From DATBGS01 sp036557885 (GTDB taxonomy: Bacteria; Chloroflexota; Ktedonobacteria; Ktedonobacterales; DATBGS01): a DNA stretch of 64,000 bases. The DNA lies in contig DATBGS010000048.1 in the NCBI GenBank assembly GCA_036557885.1, forward strand, positions 1 to 64,000, given 5' to 3'. Of this stretch, positions 8,220 to 16,564 are shown in pieces. The stretch's first letter is position 1. Every line of letters starts with the position of its first letter. The notes under the pieces were generated by a model. That model had not been told where the DNA came from and did not search any database. It saw only the letters and a program-made list of their open reading frames with translations. The translations under genes were made by a program, and so were the position numbers.

Positions 8220-8292
8220 CACCCCGTGGCCTAATGGATAAGGCAACGGCCTTCTAAGCCGTGTTATGCGGGTTCGAATCCCGCCGGGGTGG
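8220..8292 (+). tRNA. tRNA-Arg (anticodon UCU)
   Basis: A full cloverleaf can be drawn: acceptor CACCCCG (8220-8226) with CGGGGTG (8285-8291), D arm GCC-TAATGGATAA-GGC, anticodon stem ACGGC/GCCGT with loop CTTCTAA giving anticodon TCT at 8253-8255, and T arm GCGGG-TTCGAAT-CCCGC. The discriminator is G and the CCA end is not encoded. It is a lone tRNA gene with its own promoter candidate and terminator and reads AGA codons (and possibly AGG). Confidence 0.97.
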
Positions 8293-8297
8293 CCGCA

Positions 8298-8328
8298 ATC
8301 AGGGAGTGTTACAACTCCCTGATTTTTA
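8298..8328 (+). terminator. intrinsic terminator after tRNA-Arg
   Basis: A 10-bp perfect stem ATCAGGGAGT / ACTCCCTGAT (8298-8307 with 8314-8323), a six-base loop, then TTTTTATT. This is a textbook intrinsic terminator six bases past the tRNA. Confidence 0.93.
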
Positions 8329-8485
8329 TTGCATCCTGATTAAGGGATGCCCAACCCAACAGGCTTGCTTGATAGGCTATACTGAGACGAAGAGGCGCAC
8401 CAATGCTTCTTTCTAATGCTTTTCATCATGCCAGGCTGCCCATGCCAGGCAGCTTGAGCGCGTAACTCGTGCGATCTGATAGCAC

Positions 8486-8515
8486 TTGCGATGTCTCGGC
8501 CACTGGTGTTATACT
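8486..8515 (+). promoter_or_regulatory. candidate promoter for the sigma factor gene
   Basis: TTGCGA (8486-8491), an 18-base spacer, and TATACT (8510-8515), placed 33 bases upstream of the start codon, with AGGAGG between them and the gene. It probably also serves the DUF2520 gene and panB. Confidence 0.6.
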
Positions 8516-8548
8516 GCGCCGTGTACGTAGGAGGGAAGAGAGTTCTCT

Positions 8549-9481
8549 ATGAGCATTGAAGATCAAGAAGCACTCTACGAAGCAGAAAAAGCCCCTGAAG
8601 CGGAGACAGAGCGTGCCAATGGCCGCGATGACACCGTTGACCTCAGCGGTATGGCTCAGAGTGACAGCCTGCGAATGTATTTGCGTGAGATTGCTCGTAT
8701 CCCTCTGCTCTCAGCCAGCCGAGAAGTGGTGCTTGCTGAACGTGCTGAGCTTGGCGACAGAGAAGCGCGCAATCAGTTGATCGAAGCAAACCTCCGTCTC
8801 GTCGTAAGTAATGCAAAAAGATATGTTGGTCAGGGCATGTCCCTGGAAGACCTGGTGGGTGAAGGCAATATTGGCCTGATTCGCGCCGTCACCAAATTTG
8901 ACTATCGCAAAGGTTTTCGTTTCTCCACCTATGCGACCTGGTGGATCAAACAAGCCATTACTCGCGCTATTCTGGAAGGCACACGCGCTGTGCGCCTTCC
9001 GGTCTATATTATGGAAGAAGTGATGCGGGTCAAGCGTATGACGCGCCAGTTGTATCAAGATTTGGGACGCGAGCCAACGCCGGAGGCCATTGGTGCCGCC
9101 TTGAATATGCCCGCAGAGCGTGTCAGCGAACTCCTGATCTGGGCGGAAAAAGTGTTTTCGCTGGATGCTCCGCTCTCAGATGAGGATGAAAATACCCTGG
9201 GCGATGTGATTGTGGATGAACGCGCCATTGGCCCATCAGAGACAACTGATCGCAAATTGTTGCGCGAAGAGGTGCGGCGCGTCCTCAACAACCTGACCCA
9301 CCGCGAACGGCAAGTGATTGAGCTTCGTTTTGGCCTGGTAGACGACCACGATTACACTTTGGAAGAAGTTGGCCGAAAGCTCCGGGTGACGCGCGAGCGC
9401 GTTCGCCAGATCGAAGAACGAGCCATCCGCAAGCTGCGCCACCCGATGTCAAGCCGACTCTTGAAAGATTACCTGGAGTAA
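8549..9481 (+). CDS. RNA polymerase sigma factor, RpoD/SigA family
   Basis: A 310-residue sigma-70 protein. Region 1.2 (DSLRMYLREIARIPLLSA) is near residue 38, region 2 (NLRLVVSNAKRYVGQGMSLE, then FDYRKGFRFSTYATWWIKQA) near 80-135, region 3 in the middle, and region 4.2 (TLEEVGRKLRVTRERVRQIE) near 265-290. There is no long region 1.1, so it may be a group 2 paralogue or the short primary factor; both occur in this phylum. The upstream promoter and AGGAGG are clear. The spacing to the next gene is 10 bases, so it leads a three-gene rightward unit with the DUF2520 gene and panB. Confidence 0.95.
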   Translation: MSIEDQEALYEAEKAPEAETERANGRDDTVDLSGMAQSDSLRMYLREIARIPLLSASREVVLAERAELGDREARNQLIEANLRLVVSNAKRYVGQGMSLEDLVGEGNIGLIRAVTKFDYRKGFRFSTYATWWIKQAITRAILEGTRAVRLPVYIMEEVMRVKRMTRQLYQDLGREPTPEAIGAALNMPAERVSELLIWAEKVFSLDAPLSDEDENTLGDVIVDERAIGPSETTDRKLLREEVRRVLNNLTHRERQVIELRFGLVDDHDYTLEEVGRKLRVTRERVRQIEERAIRKLRHPMSSRLLKDYLE

Positions 9482-9491
9482 GGGTACCGAC

Positions 9492-10469
9492 ATGGATGGT
9501 CGCGCCGCTGCTGAGTCGCGCGAGCAGAGCCAGCCTTCTCCGCTGAAGTTCGCTGGCCCGCTCCCGCGTATCAGTGTGGTTGGTGTGGGCGCCGTTGGCA
9601 CCACCCTGGCCTGTGCCCTGGCCGCGCGCGGCTATCCTGTCGTGGCGCTGGCCGGGCGCACCTCCACCAGAGCCACGTGGCTGGCCGAGCGCCTGCCCTC
9701 TGCTCCGGCTGTCGTTTCCCCTGTTGAAGCCGTTTCCCTGGCCGAACTCGTCATCCTGGCCGTGCCCGATGACGCGCTGGCCTCGGTAGTTGCTGAACTG
9801 CCCTGGAGCGCTGGTCAGGCGGTTGTCCATTGCAGCGGGGCCACCCCTGCGCGGGTGCTGGCTGCCGCTGGCGAACATGGCGCGCTCTATGGCTCGTTTC
9901 ACCCCCTCTTGAGCATTCCGCGCCTCTTGCCATCCAGCGCAGAAGAAGTGCTTGCCAGATTAGAGGGATGCACCTTTGCCATTGAAGCGCCGTCGCCGCT
10001 GGCGGCTGTGCTGAAGGACATGGCGTCAGCGTTCCAGGCGCGCGTGGTCATCCTGGAGGAGCGTGACCGCGTATCCTACCATCTGGCTGCCGTGCTTACC
10101 GCCAACTACACCGTTACCCTACTCGCGGCAGCCACCGACCTCTGGGCCGGATTTGGGGCCACACGCGAAGAAGCGCTTACTGCCCTGCTGCCCTTGCTGC
10201 GCAGCACGCTCGCTAATCTGGCGCAGGTTGGCCTGGCGCAAAGTCTCACTGGCCCCCTCTCGCGGGGCGATGTAGGCACAGTGCTTGCCCATCTCGCTTC
10301 CATTGCCGACCAGAAGAACAATCCTCACATCAACGCGGGCCTTCTGGATGAACTCTATCGCACGTTGGGCTTGCTGAGCCTGCCGCTGGCACGCGCCAAA
10401 GGGCGGGTCACAGAAGAACAGTTAGCCGCGCTGGAAGGGGCGCTAAAAGCCCAGCACCAGCCATCGTAG
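9492..10469 (+). CDS. Rossmann/DUF2520 dehydrogenase-like protein next to panB
   Basis: The product has an N-terminal NAD(P)-binding Rossmann fold (ISVVGVGAVGTTLACALAAR, about residues 27-46, with the GxGxxG pattern) and a C-terminal all-helical DUF2520 domain from about residue 180 (DRVSYHLAAVLTANYTVTLL). The layout is like ketopantoate reductase or F420:NADP oxidoreductase. It precedes panB by 49 bases to the chosen panB start. DUF2520 genes are known beside pantothenate genes in several phyla, so reduction of ketopantoate is a reasonable hypothesis, but the family has no settled activity. Confidence 0.85.
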   Translation: MDGRAAAESREQSQPSPLKFAGPLPRISVVGVGAVGTTLACALAARGYPVVALAGRTSTRATWLAERLPSAPAVVSPVEAVSLAELVILAVPDDALASVVAELPWSAGQAVVHCSGATPARVLAAAGEHGALYGSFHPLLSIPRLLPSSAEEVLARLEGCTFAIEAPSPLAAVLKDMASAFQARVVILEERDRVSYHLAAVLTANYTVTLLAAATDLWAGFGATREEALTALLPLLRSTLANLAQVGLAQSLTGPLSRGDVGTVLAHLASIADQKNNPHINAGLLDELYRTLGLLSLPLARAKGRVTEEQLAALEGALKAQHQPS

Positions 10470-10518
10470 CCTTGCTCTGATGCCATTGTTGTCATCATCT
10501 TTTCAGGAGGGAAGGGTC

Positions 10519-11370
10519 ATGCGAACTACTCCCGATCAACTCCGCGCAATGAAGCAGCGTGGCGAACGTATCCCCATGCTGACGGCCTACGACTACTCCA
10601 CCGCTTCTATTCTGGATTCCGCTGGCGTGCCTATCTTGTTGGTGGGTGATACGCTGGGCATGGTCATGCTGGGCTATGAATCCACGCTGCCCGTCACCCT
10701 GGATGACATCATCCGCCACAGCAGCGCCGTTGTGCGCGGCACAAAGCAAGCGCTCATCGTCGCTGATCTACCCTTCCTCACCTTCCAGGTGAGCAAAGAA
10801 GACACCATGCGCAACGCCGGGCGCGTGATGAAAGAGGCTGGTGTTCAGGCGGTCAAGCTGGAAGGCGGCAAGCGCGTTGCTGATACCGTACACGCGCTGG
10901 TGGAGGCGGGCATCCCCGTCATGGGGCATCTGGGCCTGACGCCGCAATCGGTCAACGTCACTGGCGGCTTCAAAGTTCAAGGCAAAACCGACGCAGCCGC
11001 CCGCACCCTGCTGGAGGACGCCGCTTTGCTGGAAGAAGCTGGCGTCTTTGCTATTGTGCTGGAGTTGGTGCCAACCGAGCTTTCTGGCCTCATCAGCGAG
11101 CGTCTCAGCGTCCCCACCATCGGCATTGGCGCCGGGCCGCTCTGCGATGGCGAGGTGCAGGTCATTCAAGACATCCTGGGCATGTTCCCAGACTTCACGC
11201 CCAAGCACACCAAACGTTACGCCGAAGTGGGCAAAGCCATCCATGATGCCGCTGCCACCTTTGCCAGCGACGTGCGCAAGCGCACCTTCCCAACCGCGAA
11301 ACAAAGCTCCAGCATGGATAACGCCATCATCGAGCAACTGCGCAAAGACTACCCGCCGCGCCGAAAATAA
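10519..11370 (+). CDS. panB: 3-methyl-2-oxobutanoate hydroxymethyltransferase
   Basis: PanB transfers a hydroxymethyl group from methylenetetrahydrofolate to 2-oxoisovalerate, giving ketopantoate for coenzyme A synthesis. The product matches the whole family: MLTAYDYSTASILDSAGVPI near the start, LLVGDTLGMVMLGYESTLPV with the metal-binding Asp, VKLEGG, GHLGLTPQSVNVTGGFKVQG and PTIGIGAGPLCDGEVQVIQD. I chose the ATG at 10519 because AGGAGG lies just before it; an upstream ATG at 10480 would add 13 unconserved residues. It follows the DUF2520 dehydrogenase in the same unit; panC and panD are not in the window. Confidence 0.97.
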   Translation: MRTTPDQLRAMKQRGERIPMLTAYDYSTASILDSAGVPILLVGDTLGMVMLGYESTLPVTLDDIIRHSSAVVRGTKQALIVADLPFLTFQVSKEDTMRNAGRVMKEAGVQAVKLEGGKRVADTVHALVEAGIPVMGHLGLTPQSVNVTGGFKVQGKTDAAARTLLEDAALLEEAGVFAIVLELVPTELSGLISERLSVPTIGIGAGPLCDGEVQVIQDILGMFPDFTPKHTKRYAEVGKAIHDAAATFASDVRKRTFPTAKQSSSMDNAIIEQLRKDYPPRRK

Positions 11371-11517
11371 TCAAGAACAATTTCATTGCTGCCAGTGACG
11401 GCCATCTGTGCTCAGGGAAGTTGATGGAGGGGTGCTTCTTTGCCATATTACCTCTTTCGTCTGGCCTGTTAAGAATACGTTCATATGCTCAGCAGATAGA
11501 GAAGAAAGAGGCAATCA

Positions 11518-12162
11518 ATGGATGAAAACACCTTGATTGAGCGTCTGAAACAGCAGATAGCCACTGGCAAGTCACCCTCAGAGGAATACGACTGGGTGAG
11601 GCAGAGCGCCAACCCTCCTGTTACGATGGCCGATCTCATCGAAGCAGAGGCAAGGCTGGGGTTTCCTTTGCCGCCGTTGTTGAAACGCATCTATTGCGAG
11701 GTGGGCAATGGCGGCTTTGGACCAGGGTATGGCCTGTACAAGCTGGCGCTAGAGCACTCTGTTGACGATGAGAATGATTACGCTCTGGTTGATACGTATC
11801 TTGCGCTCCACCCGGCAGGGAATGGGGCATGGAGCCTTTCTCCAAGGGAAGAAAACGCCCAAGGCCAGCAGCCCATCAGCTATTACAAGTATCCTCCGCA
11901 GGTGATTGAGATCTGTGAGTGGGGTTGTAATATCTATTCATTTCTTGATTGCTCCAGCCCGGAATATCGGGTCTTGCGGAAAGATCACAATTGCAGTTTG
12001 ACAGAGCATGTACTTGAATGCCCTTCTTTCCATCAGTGGTTGGAAGCCTGGCTCGCTGGGTTGCCGCTCTTCGACTTCTGTTTCGGGGAGACTTGGAAAC
12101 AAGCCCCAAAGTTGCTGTTTTCTCCCAGCGACCCGCTGACGACTCGTCGCAAGCCTCGTTAG
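11518..12162 (+). CDS. SUKH (SMI1/KNR4) family protein
   Basis: The 214-residue product carries the SUKH signature: PVTMADLIEAEARLGFPLPP (residues 28-47), then LLKRIYCEVGNGGFGPGYGL. SUKH domains are often immunity proteins against polymorphic or contact-dependent toxins, and are also found as stand-alone regulators. The second half (VIEICEWGCNIYSFLDCSSP) is the usual conserved W-G-C segment of this family. Its last four bases overlap the end of a convergent unknown gene. No toxin gene with RHS or WXG features is visible in the window, so the immunity role is only family-level inference. Confidence 0.85.
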   Translation: MDENTLIERLKQQIATGKSPSEEYDWVRQSANPPVTMADLIEAEARLGFPLPPLLKRIYCEVGNGGFGPGYGLYKLALEHSVDDENDYALVDTYLALHPAGNGAWSLSPREENAQGQQPISYYKYPPQVIEICEWGCNIYSFLDCSSPEYRVLRKDHNCSLTEHVLECPSFHQWLEAWLAGLPLFDFCFGETWKQAPKLLFSPSDPLTTRRKPR

Positions 12163-12647
12163 CCCTTCTTCTGTTTGTGGGCTTCAAGCAGTTCACAGAG
12201 CGCCTGGTAAGAAGGTGCACTGCGATAGCTCTTTCTTTTCTCTTCGTTTTCGTTGAGTATTTCGCTGGCAATCGCTCTGCTGCATGCCAGACGAACCTTT
12301 GCCAAAAATTTCCAGAGATTGCATGTAAGGGAAAAGGTATATTCTTCCCATCCTTGCTCCTGGGAATAAGACCACAAGCCCGAAAGTGTGACATGCAGCA
12401 AATCACCTTCGCGTTTCAATTGCCATTCACACCCAGGGCTACCATGCCACTTGGAAAGGGTTGTAATTTCGTATCGAAAGGTATCCAACAGAGCGGACAT
12501 TAGATCCAAAAGCGGGTCGCCAAGGGAAGGCTCAAATTGCATATGCGATGGGTACAGATAGACTTCCTGCTCTCCATCAGAGAGATAGGCTTTGGCACAC
12601 CCACAAGGCGCAGACACTTCGTAGGTAAACGTGAAATCAGATGCCAT
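12159..12647 (-). CDS. unknown protein convergent with SUKH gene
   Basis: A 162-residue protein not recognised. It reads as a mixed alpha/beta soluble protein (FTFTYEVSAPCGCAKAYLSD at the start; a Trp-rich centre WQLKREGDLLHVTLSGLWSY; a helical C-terminus with EILNENEEKRKSY). There is no signal peptide or membrane segment. Sharing its end with a SUKH gene makes an immunity or accessory role conceivable, but nothing in the sequence shows it. Confidence 0.65.
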   Translation of the reverse strand: MASDFTFTYEVSAPCGCAKAYLSDGEQEVYLYPSHMQFEPSLGDPLLDLMSALLDTFRYEITTLSKWHGSPGCEWQLKREGDLLHVTLSGLWSYSQEQGWEEYTFSLTCNLWKFLAKVRLACSRAIASEILNENEEKRKSYRSAPSYQALCELLEAHKQKKG

Positions 12648-12682
12648 ACGCGCCCATCAGCCATCAAACAGGTTCCAAGAGG

Positions 12683-12700
12683 CTTTCTTCTTTCTTCGTA
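12683..12700. repeat. isolated copy of the pyrimidine-rich repeat core
   Basis: CTTTCTTCTTTCTTCGTA, identical to the core of the tandem array at 985-1183, lies just past the stop of tsaD. As with the array, it follows the 3' end of a leftward gene. Confidence 0.8.
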
Positions 12701-12709
12701 AAGTGGGGT

Positions 12710-13861
12710 TTATGACGCAAACGGCAGTTGCAGCCCTGGCCGCACGTCCAGGTCCAGGCCGTGCCGCTCGCCCAGGCGCAGGTGGAAATAGCCCGCCGCC
12801 GCAATCATTGCCGCGTTATCGGTACAGAACTCGATAGGCGGATACGTCAGGGGAATATTCAGCGGGCGCAACTCCTGCTCCAGCCGCGTGCGCAGCAGCT
12901 TGTTGGCTGCCACCCCGCCTGCCAGCAATACATGCGCCACCCGATGTTCTTCGGCTGCCAGGCGCGTCTTAGTCGCCAGCACGTCTACCACCGCCTCTTG
13001 AAACTCCGCCGCCAGATCAGGCACAGAGATGCCGCCTAGCCCGGCGGCTTGCGCGCCTAGTCGCGTGTACATGTGCCCGCTTGTACCACCGGCTTCTAGC
13101 CGGTCCGGGGTCGGGTTCAAGCTCCCTTGCACCAGTTGCAGCACCGCCGTCTTCAGCCCGCTGAAGCTGAAATCATACGTCCCGCGCAGCCACGCGCGCG
13201 GCAGCTTGTAGCGCGGCTTGCCGGAGGATTGCGCCTGGTCTGCCGCCTTCTGGATGGCCGGGCCGCCGGGATAGCCCAGGCCCAGAATGCGTGCCACTTT
13301 GTCAAACGCCTCGCCAGAGGCATCGTCGCGTGTGCGCCCCAGCAGTTCATAGTGCCCATGCCGCCGAATCAACACCAACTCGGAATGCGCCCCAGAGACA
13401 ATCAGGCTCAGCACCGGAAAGCGCGGGTCGCCCTCTTGATAGTCGTCTTCCCTTTCTGGCGTTGCTGTTGTGGCAGGCGGTGGCGTGGCGCCTTTGCGCA
13501 GCCAGTTCGCGTAAATATGCGCTTCCAGGTGATTGATGCCAATAAAGGGGAGGTTGCGCGCCAGGGCGAGCGTCTTGCCTGCCGTCAGTCCAATCAGCAG
13601 CGACCCCGCCAGGCCAGGGCCATAGGTTGCGGCAATGCCATCCAGATCGCTCCACTGCGCGCCAGATTGTTCCAGCGCCGTCTCGATTACCGGAATGATC
13701 GTTGCCAGTTGTTGGCGCGAAGCCACCTCCGGCACCACGCCGCCGTAACGATTATGCACCTCTGCTTGGGAGGCAACCACGTTGGAAAGCAGATAGCGCC
13801 CGTCACGCACAACCGCCGCGCCGGTTTCATCGCACGAGCTTTCAATCCCCAGAACGAGCAT
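12710..13861 (-). CDS. tsaD: tRNA N6-adenosine threonylcarbamoyltransferase TsaD
   Basis: TsaD transfers the threonylcarbamoyl group to A37 of ANN-reading tRNAs, working with TsaB and TsaE. The ASKHA start LGIESSCDETGAAVV, the metal-binding INHLEAHIYA (HxEAH) and LLAGGVAANKLLR are all present. At 383 residues it is about 40 longer than usual; the extra length falls in two places, a Pro/Thr-rich stretch near residues 123-145 and a segment near 245-262 that coincides with a palindromic repeat (13079-13122). It overlaps the rimI gene by 20 bases, and its order tsaE-tsaB-rimI-tsaD is the classic cluster. Confidence 0.97.
   Translation of the reverse strand: MLVLGIESSCDETGAAVVRDGRYLLSNVVASQAEVHNRYGGVVPEVASRQQLATIIPVIETALEQSGAQWSDLDGIAATYGPGLAGSLLIGLTAGKTLALARNLPFIGINHLEAHIYANWLRKGATPPPATTATPEREDDYQEGDPRFPVLSLIVSGAHSELVLIRRHGHYELLGRTRDDASGEAFDKVARILGLGYPGGPAIQKAADQAQSSGKPRYKLPRAWLRGTYDFSFSGLKTAVLQLVQGSLNPTPDRLEAGGTSGHMYTRLGAQAAGLGGISVPDLAAEFQEAVVDVLATKTRLAAEEHRVAHVLLAGGVAANKLLRTRLEQELRPLNIPLTYPPIEFCTDNAAMIAAAGYFHLRLGERHGLDLDVRPGLQLPFAS
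13079..13122. repeat. family-2 palindromic element inside tsaD
   Basis: Ends GCTTGTACC (13079-13087) and GGTTCAAGC (13114-13122) are inverted with one mismatch; inside is the hairpin ACCGGC-TTCTA-GCCGGT. It is translated as part of an extra segment (NPTPDRLEAGGTSGH) not expected in TsaD proteins. Related ends occur at 35603-35640 and 53025-53087. Confidence 0.55.
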
Positions 13862-14528
13862 GTGGTTCTTCTTGTGCTTCTAGTAGTTGATAGAGTTTCT
13901 TCTTCAATTCCTGAAAACGTTCTTTATAGGACAGCGAAGAAAGCTCCTCGGTCCACATAATCCGCGCGTCTTCCTGGTTATCGCTGTAATAACGCGGGCG
14001 GATGTCATCCCCGCGAAAGCCATACTTCTCATAGAGGTTTTGCGCTACATAATTTGAGACGCGCACCTCCAGCGTCACCCACCGCGCCTCGATGCGATAC
14101 GCAATATCTATCAGGTTTGTCAGCAAGAACTCGCCCAGGTGCATTCCGCGATAATCCGGGTGGATGGCAATAGTCGTGATATGCGCCTCATCCACCATCA
14201 GCCACAGCCCGGCAAATCCAATGATGGAACTTTGACTGGGCGAAGCCACTGCCATGCCCGGACGTGTCGCAAATAAAGAAAGCGGGAATGGGCGGCGTGG
14301 GCGTTCTGGCTCTGGGTTCACCACCTCAAATGGGCGCATCAACGTCTTGTCGCGGAGCACAATATAATGCGCCCAGCGATTCTCCTGAAGCTCCTTGCGA
14401 TAGGCGCTAGCCGGCCACGTGGCAGGATAGGCGAGCTTTTCAATCTCGATGACGCGCGGCACGTCGGCCATCGTCATTCGTTCAATGACATAACGCACCT
14501 GCCTGAACCCCTTTCTTTGCTTCGCCAC
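13842..14528 (-). CDS. rimI: ribosomal-protein-alanine N-acetyltransferase family protein RimI
   Basis: A GNAT acetyltransferase: IERMTMADVPRVIEIEKLAY at the start, the acetyl-CoA loop IAIHPDYRGMHLGEFLLTNL (R/Q-x-x-G-x-G/A variant) near residues 125-145, and the C-terminal VSNYVAQNLYEKYGFRGDDI, typical of RimI. It is longer than the usual 150 residues because of a 35-residue insert before the central strand and a helical C-terminal tail rich in Lys and Glu. Placement between tsaB and tsaD supports the RimI call. Actual substrate (S18 or others) is not shown by sequence. Confidence 0.9.
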   Translation of the reverse strand: MAKQRKGFRQVRYVIERMTMADVPRVIEIEKLAYPATWPASAYRKELQENRWAHYIVLRDKTLMRPFEVVNPEPERPRRPFPLSLFATRPGMAVASPSQSSIIGFAGLWLMVDEAHITTIAIHPDYRGMHLGEFLLTNLIDIAYRIEARWVTLEVRVSNYVAQNLYEKYGFRGDDIRPRYYSDNQEDARIMWTEELSSLSYKERFQELKKKLYQLLEAQEEPHARSGD

Positions 14529-14594
14529 ACCATCTACGGCTCTCAGCGTCCCCTGGGCAGAAGCTTGGGATAATCACCCACCATACCCCATCCC

Positions 14595-15371
14595 CTAAAC
14601 TTTCTCTGGCTCTTGCGACACTGCCTCGGCTTGCGTTGGCATCTGCGCGCGCGGTTTGGCGCTGACCGTGATGGCCGGGCGCCGCAGATAGAGCGGCTCC
14701 AGCGTCAGCGGGTCGTCCTGCTCCCCGCGCGCCAAACGCTGAGTTGCCAGTTCCGCTAGCAACCCTGCCCGCCGCGTGCTTGCCAGCCTGGGCACAAACA
14801 CCGCCAACGCGCCCAGTTGCTCCGCCAGCGTTTGCTGTATCTGCGATGAGATTTCGCCGCAAAACAGCGTTGGCTGGCGAATCTGCCCTGCCAGTTCCCC
14901 CAACCCCAACACCTGATACTCACCCTGACGCTGCCAGAGCACCCCCGCGCCTCTCTGCGCAATCGCAGCCGCCCCCTGCTCCAGCAGGCTTGCCTGATAC
15001 CGCCCAATGTAGACCTCGCCGCGCCCTGCATCCAGCAGCGCGCAGACTGGCAGCCCAGCCGTTGCCTGGCTGTAAGCGATCAGATCAAGCGTGCTCACCC
15101 CAATCAGCGGCACCTTCAAGCTGAAGGACAGCGTCTTTGAAACCGTCACAGCCACCCGCACGCCCGTAAACGAGCCAGGGCCGATGGCAGCCGCCACCGC
15201 GTGAAGCTGCGACATCTCCATGTGTTGCTCGTGCAGCAACCATTCCAGCCGCCGCAAAAGCTCCACGCTGTGATTATTGCCAACCATCCAGGTAAATTCA
15301 GCTTGAAGCGTATCCCCATCCGTCAGGGCAAGGCTGGCATGGCGCGTTGAGGTATCCAGAGCAAGCAACAT
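14595..15371 (-). CDS. tsaB: tRNA threonylcarbamoyladenosine biosynthesis protein TsaB
   Basis: TsaB is the non-catalytic ASKHA partner of TsaD. The product begins MLLALDTSTRHASLALTDGD and has the family GPGSFTGVRVAVTVSKTLSF segment near residue 62. I chose the ATG at 15371, which matches the family N-terminus, over a TTG 21 bases upstream. The start lies 24 bases after the tsaE stop. The C-terminal half is poorly conserved, as usual, and ends with a Pro/Gln-rich tail. Confidence 0.95.
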   Translation of the reverse strand: MLLALDTSTRHASLALTDGDTLQAEFTWMVGNNHSVELLRRLEWLLHEQHMEMSQLHAVAAAIGPGSFTGVRVAVTVSKTLSFSLKVPLIGVSTLDLIAYSQATAGLPVCALLDAGRGEVYIGRYQASLLEQGAAAIAQRGAGVLWQRQGEYQVLGLGELAGQIRQPTLFCGEISSQIQQTLAEQLGALAVFVPRLASTRRAGLLAELATQRLARGEQDDPLTLEPLYLRRPAITVSAKPRAQMPTQAEAVSQEPEKV

Positions 15372-15395
15372 GAACAATCCAACCAGGAACAACGC

Positions 15396-15923
15396 TCAGG
15401 CATCAGCATTTAGAGCACTGTTCTGTAATGCTACTACTAATTCTACAAAACGCGGGCCAGCCGCGCTCAGCATCAGCCGTCGCTGCGTCTCGCTGACCGT
15501 CGTGAAATGCACCCGCAGATGCTCAGGCGGCCAGAACTGCCCGGCTTTGTCGGCCCATTCCACCACGCACACTCCCGCCCCCGAAAAATACTCCTCGAAG
15601 CCCAGATCAACAATTTCCAGCGGGTCATCCAGGCGATAGAGATCGAAATGATAAAGTGGCAGCCGCCCCTCGTACTCTTTGAGCAGCGTAAACGTCGGGC
15701 TGCTCACCACCTGCCGCACCTGCAAGCCCTCAGCAATTCCCTGGGTAAAAGCTGTTTTGCCCGCGCCCAGATCGCCCTCCAGCAGCACCAGTTCGCCTCC
15801 ACGCATCAACTCTCCCAGGCGTGCTCCCAGGCGGCGCGTGTGCGCCGGACTCTGGCTGATCAACTCAAGCATGGATGCTTGCTCTGATTCGTGTGGGAGC
15901 AGCTCTCCGCGCTGAGAAAGCAT
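15396..15923 (-). CDS. tsaE: tRNA threonylcarbamoyladenosine biosynthesis ATPase TsaE
   Basis: TsaE is a P-loop ATPase needed for turnover of the TsaBD complex. Walker A is GDLGAGKTAFTQGI (about residues 50-63), followed by the switch-like VVSSPTFTLLKEY and the LYHFDLYRLDDPLE segment, all diagnostic. AGAGGA lies seven bases before the chosen ATG. It is 19 bases downstream of the zinc-ribbon gene and leads the t6A block. Confidence 0.96.
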   Translation of the reverse strand: MLSQRGELLPHESEQASMLELISQSPAHTRRLGARLGELMRGGELVLLEGDLGAGKTAFTQGIAEGLQVRQVVSSPTFTLLKEYEGRLPLYHFDLYRLDDPLEIVDLGFEEYFSGAGVCVVEWADKAGQFWPPEHLRVHFTTVSETQRRLMLSAAGPRFVELVVALQNSALNADA

Positions 15924-15942
15924 GGGCGTTCCTCTTTAGAAG

Positions 15943-16446
15943 CTAGTGCAGCTTGGTGCCGCATTTATTGCAAAAGAGCGCTTGCGCTCGAACCAGTTCG
16001 CCACAGGTTGGGCAGGGTACCATTGCGGGTTGCTGCGCCTTTGCTGCTGGCGCGTTCTGCTTGGGCGTTGGCGGCGTAGGGGGCACAGGGAACGGGTTGA
16101 TAGGTGGCATCCCTGGCAGAACCATGCCGCTGATGCCCGCGTTCTGTTGCCCCTCGTAGACTTCCGCCCGAATCTGCTCCAGTTGGGCGCTCACCAGCAT
16201 CGTCTCGCGCTCCATCTCTACCAGCCGCTCGCAATACTTCCGCAACTGCGCGTCGGTCAGTTGCCCCTGACGATAGAGCAGCATAACCGCGCTCGTCAAC
16301 GATTCCACCACATTTTCGCGCTCTTCTTTCAGCTTGTTCAGTTCGCTCTGTTTGGAATTGATGCGCAGGCGTTTCTGTGTTTCCCAACTGGCCCGATTGA
16401 TCGCCTGGCCTACTTTTTGTTTGGCGCTCTCAAGAAAATCGCTCAC
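15943..16446 (-). CDS. coiled-coil protein with C-terminal zinc ribbon
   Basis: The 167-residue product has a basic helical start (SDFLESAKQKVGQAINRASW), a coiled coil across about residues 30-95, a Pro-rich linker, and a C-terminal zinc ribbon with two CxxC pairs (CPTCGELVRAQALFCNKCG). Similar zinc-ribbon ends occur in the kinase at 29820-31022. No named family is recognised; a scaffold role is inference. It precedes tsaE closely and is probably co-transcribed with it. Confidence 0.75.
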   Translation of the reverse strand: MSDFLESAKQKVGQAINRASWETQKRLRINSKQSELNKLKEERENVVESLTSAVMLLYRQGQLTDAQLRKYCERLVEMERETMLVSAQLEQIRAEVYEGQQNAGISGMVLPGMPPINPFPVPPTPPTPKQNAPAAKAQQPAMVPCPTCGELVRAQALFCNKCGTKLH

Positions 16447-16564
16447 TGCCGCTCTCTATCCTTTGCTCTCACGCAACAGGTGGCCTGATGGTCAACGGTG
16501 CACTTGTTGTACCAGTTTGCTCTACCTGGCTATTGATTGTATCGTACTGATTGATAGACATCAG

